From Pseudorasbora parva (lineage: Eukaryota > Chordata > Actinopteri > Cypriniformes > Gobionidae): DNA of 64,000 nt. The position numbers were made by a program, and so were the translations under genes. The first letter of the stretch is position 1; every line of letters starts with the position of its first letter. The stretch covers positions 12,685,507-12,749,506 of the forward strand of contig NC_090180.1 in NCBI RefSeq assembly GCF_024679245.1, in the 5' to 3' direction. Below, one piece after another: positions 60,485 through 64,000 of this stretch. The notes beneath the pieces are model-generated. The model was not told the DNA's origin. It searched no databases and saw nothing but the letters and a program-made list of their open reading frames with translations.

Positions 60485-61512
60485 CAAACCTGATTCCAAA
60501 AAAGCTGGGACACAATAAGAAAAAAGGAATGCAATAATACAAATCTCATAAAATCATATTTTATTCACAATATCATATCGATAACAAATCAAATGTTGAA
60601 AGTGAGGCATTTTAAAAAGTCTTGCCAATTATTGGCCCATTTTGTATTTTATGAGAGCTACAAATTCCAAAAAAGTTGGGACAGGTAGCTTTAAGAGGTT
60701 GGAAAAGTTAAACATACATATAAGGAACAGCTGGAGGACTAATCTGCAGCTTATTAGGTCAATTGGCAACATGATTGTGTATAAAATTAGCCTCTCAGAG
60801 TGGCAGTGTCTCTCAGATGTTGAGATGGGCAGAGGATCACCAATTCCCCCAATGCTGCGTCAAAAGATAGAGGAGCAATATCAGAAAGGAATTTCTCAGA
60901 GAAAAAATAAAGAGGACAGGGACAACCCAAGTTGTGCTCAGTTCAAAAACATGGATCTCTGATGGTATGGGGTTGCACATGAGTGTGTGTGAATTTGGGA
61001 GCTTACACATCTCGAAAGGCACCATCAATGCTGAAAGGTATATCCAAGTTCTAGAACAACATATTTATGCTCCCATTCAGATGTTGTCTCTTTCAGGGAA
61101 GACCTGGCATTTTTCAACATGACAATGCCAGACCACATACTGCATCAATTACAATATCATGGGTGCGTAGAAGAAGGATCCAGGTACTGAAATGGTCAGC
61201 CTGCAGTCCAGATCTTTCACCCATAGAAAACATTTGGCGCATCATAAAAAAGAAGAAGCGACAAAGAAGACCTAAGACAGTTAAGCAACTAGAAGTCTAT
61301 TAGACAAAAATGGGACAACATTCCTATTTCTGAGCAACTTGTCTCCTCAATCCCCAGACATTTACAGCCAGACTGTTATAAACGAAGAGGGGATGCCACA
61401 CAGTGGTAAACATGGCCTTGTCCCAACTTTTTTAAGATGTGTTGCTGCCATGAAATTTAAAAATCTACTTATTTTCCCTTAAAATGATACATTTTCTAGT
61501 TTAAACATTTGA
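60485..61512 (+). mobile_element. Second Tc1-like transposon, internally deleted and 3' truncated
   Basis: Left end CTGATTCCAAAAAAGCTGGG near a TA. The start of the coding region reads MGRGSPIPPMLRQKIEEQYQ (60825-60890). It then jumps straight to the C-terminal catalytic part: MVWGC-like text near 60962, FQHDNARPHTASITISWVRR and SPDLSPIENIWRIIKK (61110-61250). The middle of the transposase is missing, and so is the right terminal repeat. Confidence 0.85.
61067..61303 (+). pseudogene. C-terminal fragment of a Tc1-like transposase
   Basis: Seventy-eight codons with FQHDNARPHTAS (second catalytic Asp) and PDLSPIENIWRIIK (Glu position), then a stop. Belongs to the deleted element 60485-61512 and cannot encode a working enzyme. 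Confidence 0.88.
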
Positions 61513-62880
61513 GGAACAGGACGGAGATCTCAAAATCACACGGTCACTGCTGGCAAGGGTTCAAATACGCAAATGACCCTGAAAACCTGATGAACATTGG
61601 GCAGTTTAACTGCTTAGAACAAACAAGGGACTCGAGAACAACCATCACAAAACAAAAAAAAACAGCTGTGGATCATCTAGGTAATGACACCGTCAGGGGT
61701 AGTCTAAGTAAACGCATGCAATTTTTATAAATTCAGCTTTTTTTTTGTAATGTGGACTATATGTAAGCATCTTTTACGTAAATGATGTTATTCTAAATAA
61801 AAAAGTAACAAGCTTTGTATGATCCCTCTTATTTAATTAAAATAAACATTTAGCATGACTGTATTTTAGAATAAAATGCTATTTTTACTTACACTAGCCT
61901 GCTATTAAGTCCATTATATTTAGTAGAATAGGTCCCGGAGAGTAAATTACTGTCATTCGAATCTGGGAAAATTGAGTGCCAGGCAGTCACAGAGCGCGTC
62001 ACTACTAACAATGCGTACTGACAATTTACAACGTCATCAGATGTGATGGCAAACAGGCTTTACAACTAATGTATATCAATATTTACATAGCACACAAGTA
62101 GAAAATTTATTTCTCACACACGTGTCCCGCAAAATCACATCTGCCCTGCAACAAGTGAAGCGACATAACTGACGCCATTCACATGACAATGACAACATGG
62201 CAGATGTAATATCTCCAAATTTCATTCATACTACACACATTTATACTATATCAAACACAAGTGTAAGTAAGAAGTATGTTTCAAACCAAATGACCAAACC
62301 ACACCAAAAATACATTTCAAACCTATGACAAAGTATGTAATTTTGGAAGCAGCATTTCCTTTGGTAAAATGATAGCCTTTCCTTTCACTGTCTGTTGAAC
62401 ATGTAAAATAACTAAAGATCAGTTCTTGAAAAGCAATTCTGTTCTCTGTCATTATACGATATGGTATTTGATTGTGTGGAGTGTCCTCTAGTGGAAAGAG
62501 TTGATAGACAGTGATGATATGAGGTGTTTTCAAGGACAGCATTAATAAACTGCTTTTCAACCATGTCATCTTCAACAGACTCCTTTCATAATCAGCATAT
62601 TATTTATCAGGTCCTTTGTCTTCTGTAAGATCACATGGAGAGAGTGGAGAGAGAGTAATTTGGGTTTTAAATGTTTTTGTGCGGCTTGGAGTCCCTGTCT
62701 GACTGCAGAGCCAACAAAAGCTCTGTTTCCAACTCTACCTCCTTTTCACATATCTTTGTCTCCTAATTCAAATCTACAAGAGCCTCCATCAAAGTTGTGT
62801 GGCCTCATGCCAAAGTTAACTTCCTGGATTGTTCGGCTACATACTTGTACACTAAAACACACACACACACGGTTCACAAT
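61513..62880. other. Intergenic, nothing recognised
   Basis: No gene and no named repeat seen. Confidence 0.45.
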
Positions 62881-62882
62881 CT

Positions 62883-63660
62883 TTGTGGGGACTCTCCATT
62901 GACATAATGGTTTTTATACTGTACAAACTGTACATTCTATCCCCCTACACTGCCCCTGCCCCTAAACCTACCCATCAAAGGAAGCATTCTGCATTTTTAC
63001 ATTCTCAAAAAAAAAAACGTATATGATTTATAAGACTTTTGAAAAGTGGGGACCGCTGGCTGGTCCCCACAATGTAGGTAATCTCAGGTTTTACTATCCT
63101 TATGGGGACTTTTGGTAATATAAACAAGGACGCACGCACGCACGCACGCACGCACACACGCACACACACACAGAGAGAGAGAGAGAGACGCACACGCACA
63201 CGCGCACACACACACACACACACACACACAAATAACAAAATGGGAGCAATCCATAGTCTTCTATGTTTTTATATATAAACACTATAACCTAACCCACACC
63301 ATAAAAGAAAACTTTCTGCATTTAAAATAAAAAATTGATGAGAAGTTATGTCAGATTTATCTCACTTATGCATACAAATTTCCAATTTAAAATATGGTTA
63401 AATGGGTTTTCATGTTTTATGGGGACTTTCCATTGACATTATGATTTTAAAACTGTACAAACTGCATATTCTATCCCCAAACCCTACCCATGACAGAAAA
63501 CTTTCTGCATTTTCACCAAAAAAACTAACAAAAAAACCCAAAACATCACAGTATGATTTATAAGCCGTTTTCCTCATGGGGACCAAGTAATGTACGCAAA
63601 GGTCAAGGATTTTGGATACTGCCATCTTTGTGGGGACATTTTGCCCTCTAACGTAAGGCA
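62883..63660. repeat. Two full and one partial copy of a GTGGGGAC-type repeat
   Basis: GTGGGGACTCTCCATTGACA...ACTGTACAAACTGTA...TTCTATCCCC is at 62883-63115, and a second copy, starting ATGGGGACTTTCCATTGACA, at 63418-63655. A short third piece (ACCTAACCCACACCATAAAA, GAAAACTTTCTGCATTT) lies near 63290-63330. The family is frequent in cyprinid DNA; its origin is unknown to me. Confidence 0.7.
63130..63230. repeat. Compound (CGCA)n / (CA)n / (GA)n microsatellite
   Basis: Alternating CGCA, CA and GA tracts lie between two copies of the GTGGGGAC repeat. Cys-Val-rich open frames on the minus strand are artefacts of this repeat. Confidence 0.97.
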
Positions 63661-64000
63661 TACTTGAACCAAACACACGCACACAGACACATACCACACA
63701 TATACGAACATAACATACCACTGATTTTTTGCTTTTACATACAGTTTATTTCAGATATAGACCAGAGATGGAAGGGCCAAAAATCTAATTTGATTACAAG
63801 CCAGTGGTCAAAAGTACATGCAGCATTATACAGCATAACTAAACTATATAAAAATAGATTATTTCACTTATATACACCCTTAAAATAAGATACATTTAAT
63901 TGAAAGCAAAAATATATCTTTCAGTTTATTTGTCTTTCATCACTGGTAAATATTTTTTTCATTTTGGAATGATTTATGATTCCATCCGTGTCTGAACCGT

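Noticed and set aside
63005..63282. Cys-Val-rich peptides on the minus strand
   Set aside because: Translations of the CA/CGCA/GA microsatellite.

Overview
The window is vertebrate nuclear DNA, most likely from a cyprinid-type fish. It holds a split collagen gene with GT-AG and GC-AG introns, and its noncoding DNA is packed with fish-typical DNA transposons: TTAA-flanked palindromic MITEs, Harbinger-like elements with TTA targets, hAT-like elements with 8-bp duplications, Tc1 elements and long microsatellites. I see no bacterial features, no rRNA or functional tRNA gene, and no second protein-coding gene.

The only gene I can support is the 5' part of col11a1, the alpha-1 chain of type XI collagen, on the minus strand. 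The initiator ATG is at 42709 and the gene runs off the left edge of the window. I could place 15 coding exons to the base. They join in frame with no stop into 568 codons: signal peptide (exon 1), TSPN/laminin-G-like N-propeptide domain (exons 2-5), acidic Tyr-rich variable region (exons 6-8), minor triple helix (exons 9-12), non-helical hinge/N-telopeptide with the cross-link lysine (exons 13-14), and the first Gly-X-Y repeats of the major helix (exons 14-15). Human COL11A1, as I recall it, agrees in exon order, exons 10-15 match in size, and key segments match col11a1 rather than col5a1. I cannot decide between the fish paralogues col11a1a and col11a1b.

Layout: 1-7949 holds exons 15-8 with short introns. 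Intron 7 (7950-11231) is a pile-up of transposons. Introns 6 and 5 (11310-15720) surround the small variable-region exons. Intron 4 (15847-33481) is 17.6 kb and mostly repeats. 33482-42709 holds exons 4-1. From about 42710 to 43060 lie the probable 5' UTR and promoter. From there to 64000 I see a gene-free, repeat-rich upstream region.

I did not find a clear new biological system. The points most worth checking are two consecutive GC-AG introns (3 and 4), the apparent absence of a basic '6B' variable exon, a 527-bp transposon carrying a RecQ-helicase-like fragment with a 9-bp target duplication, two Harbinger-like elements abutting on one shared TTA, long hairpin-forming MITEs inside col11a1 introns, and a 639-bp GACC/GATA/GACA array 90 bp upstream of the exon 5 acceptor.
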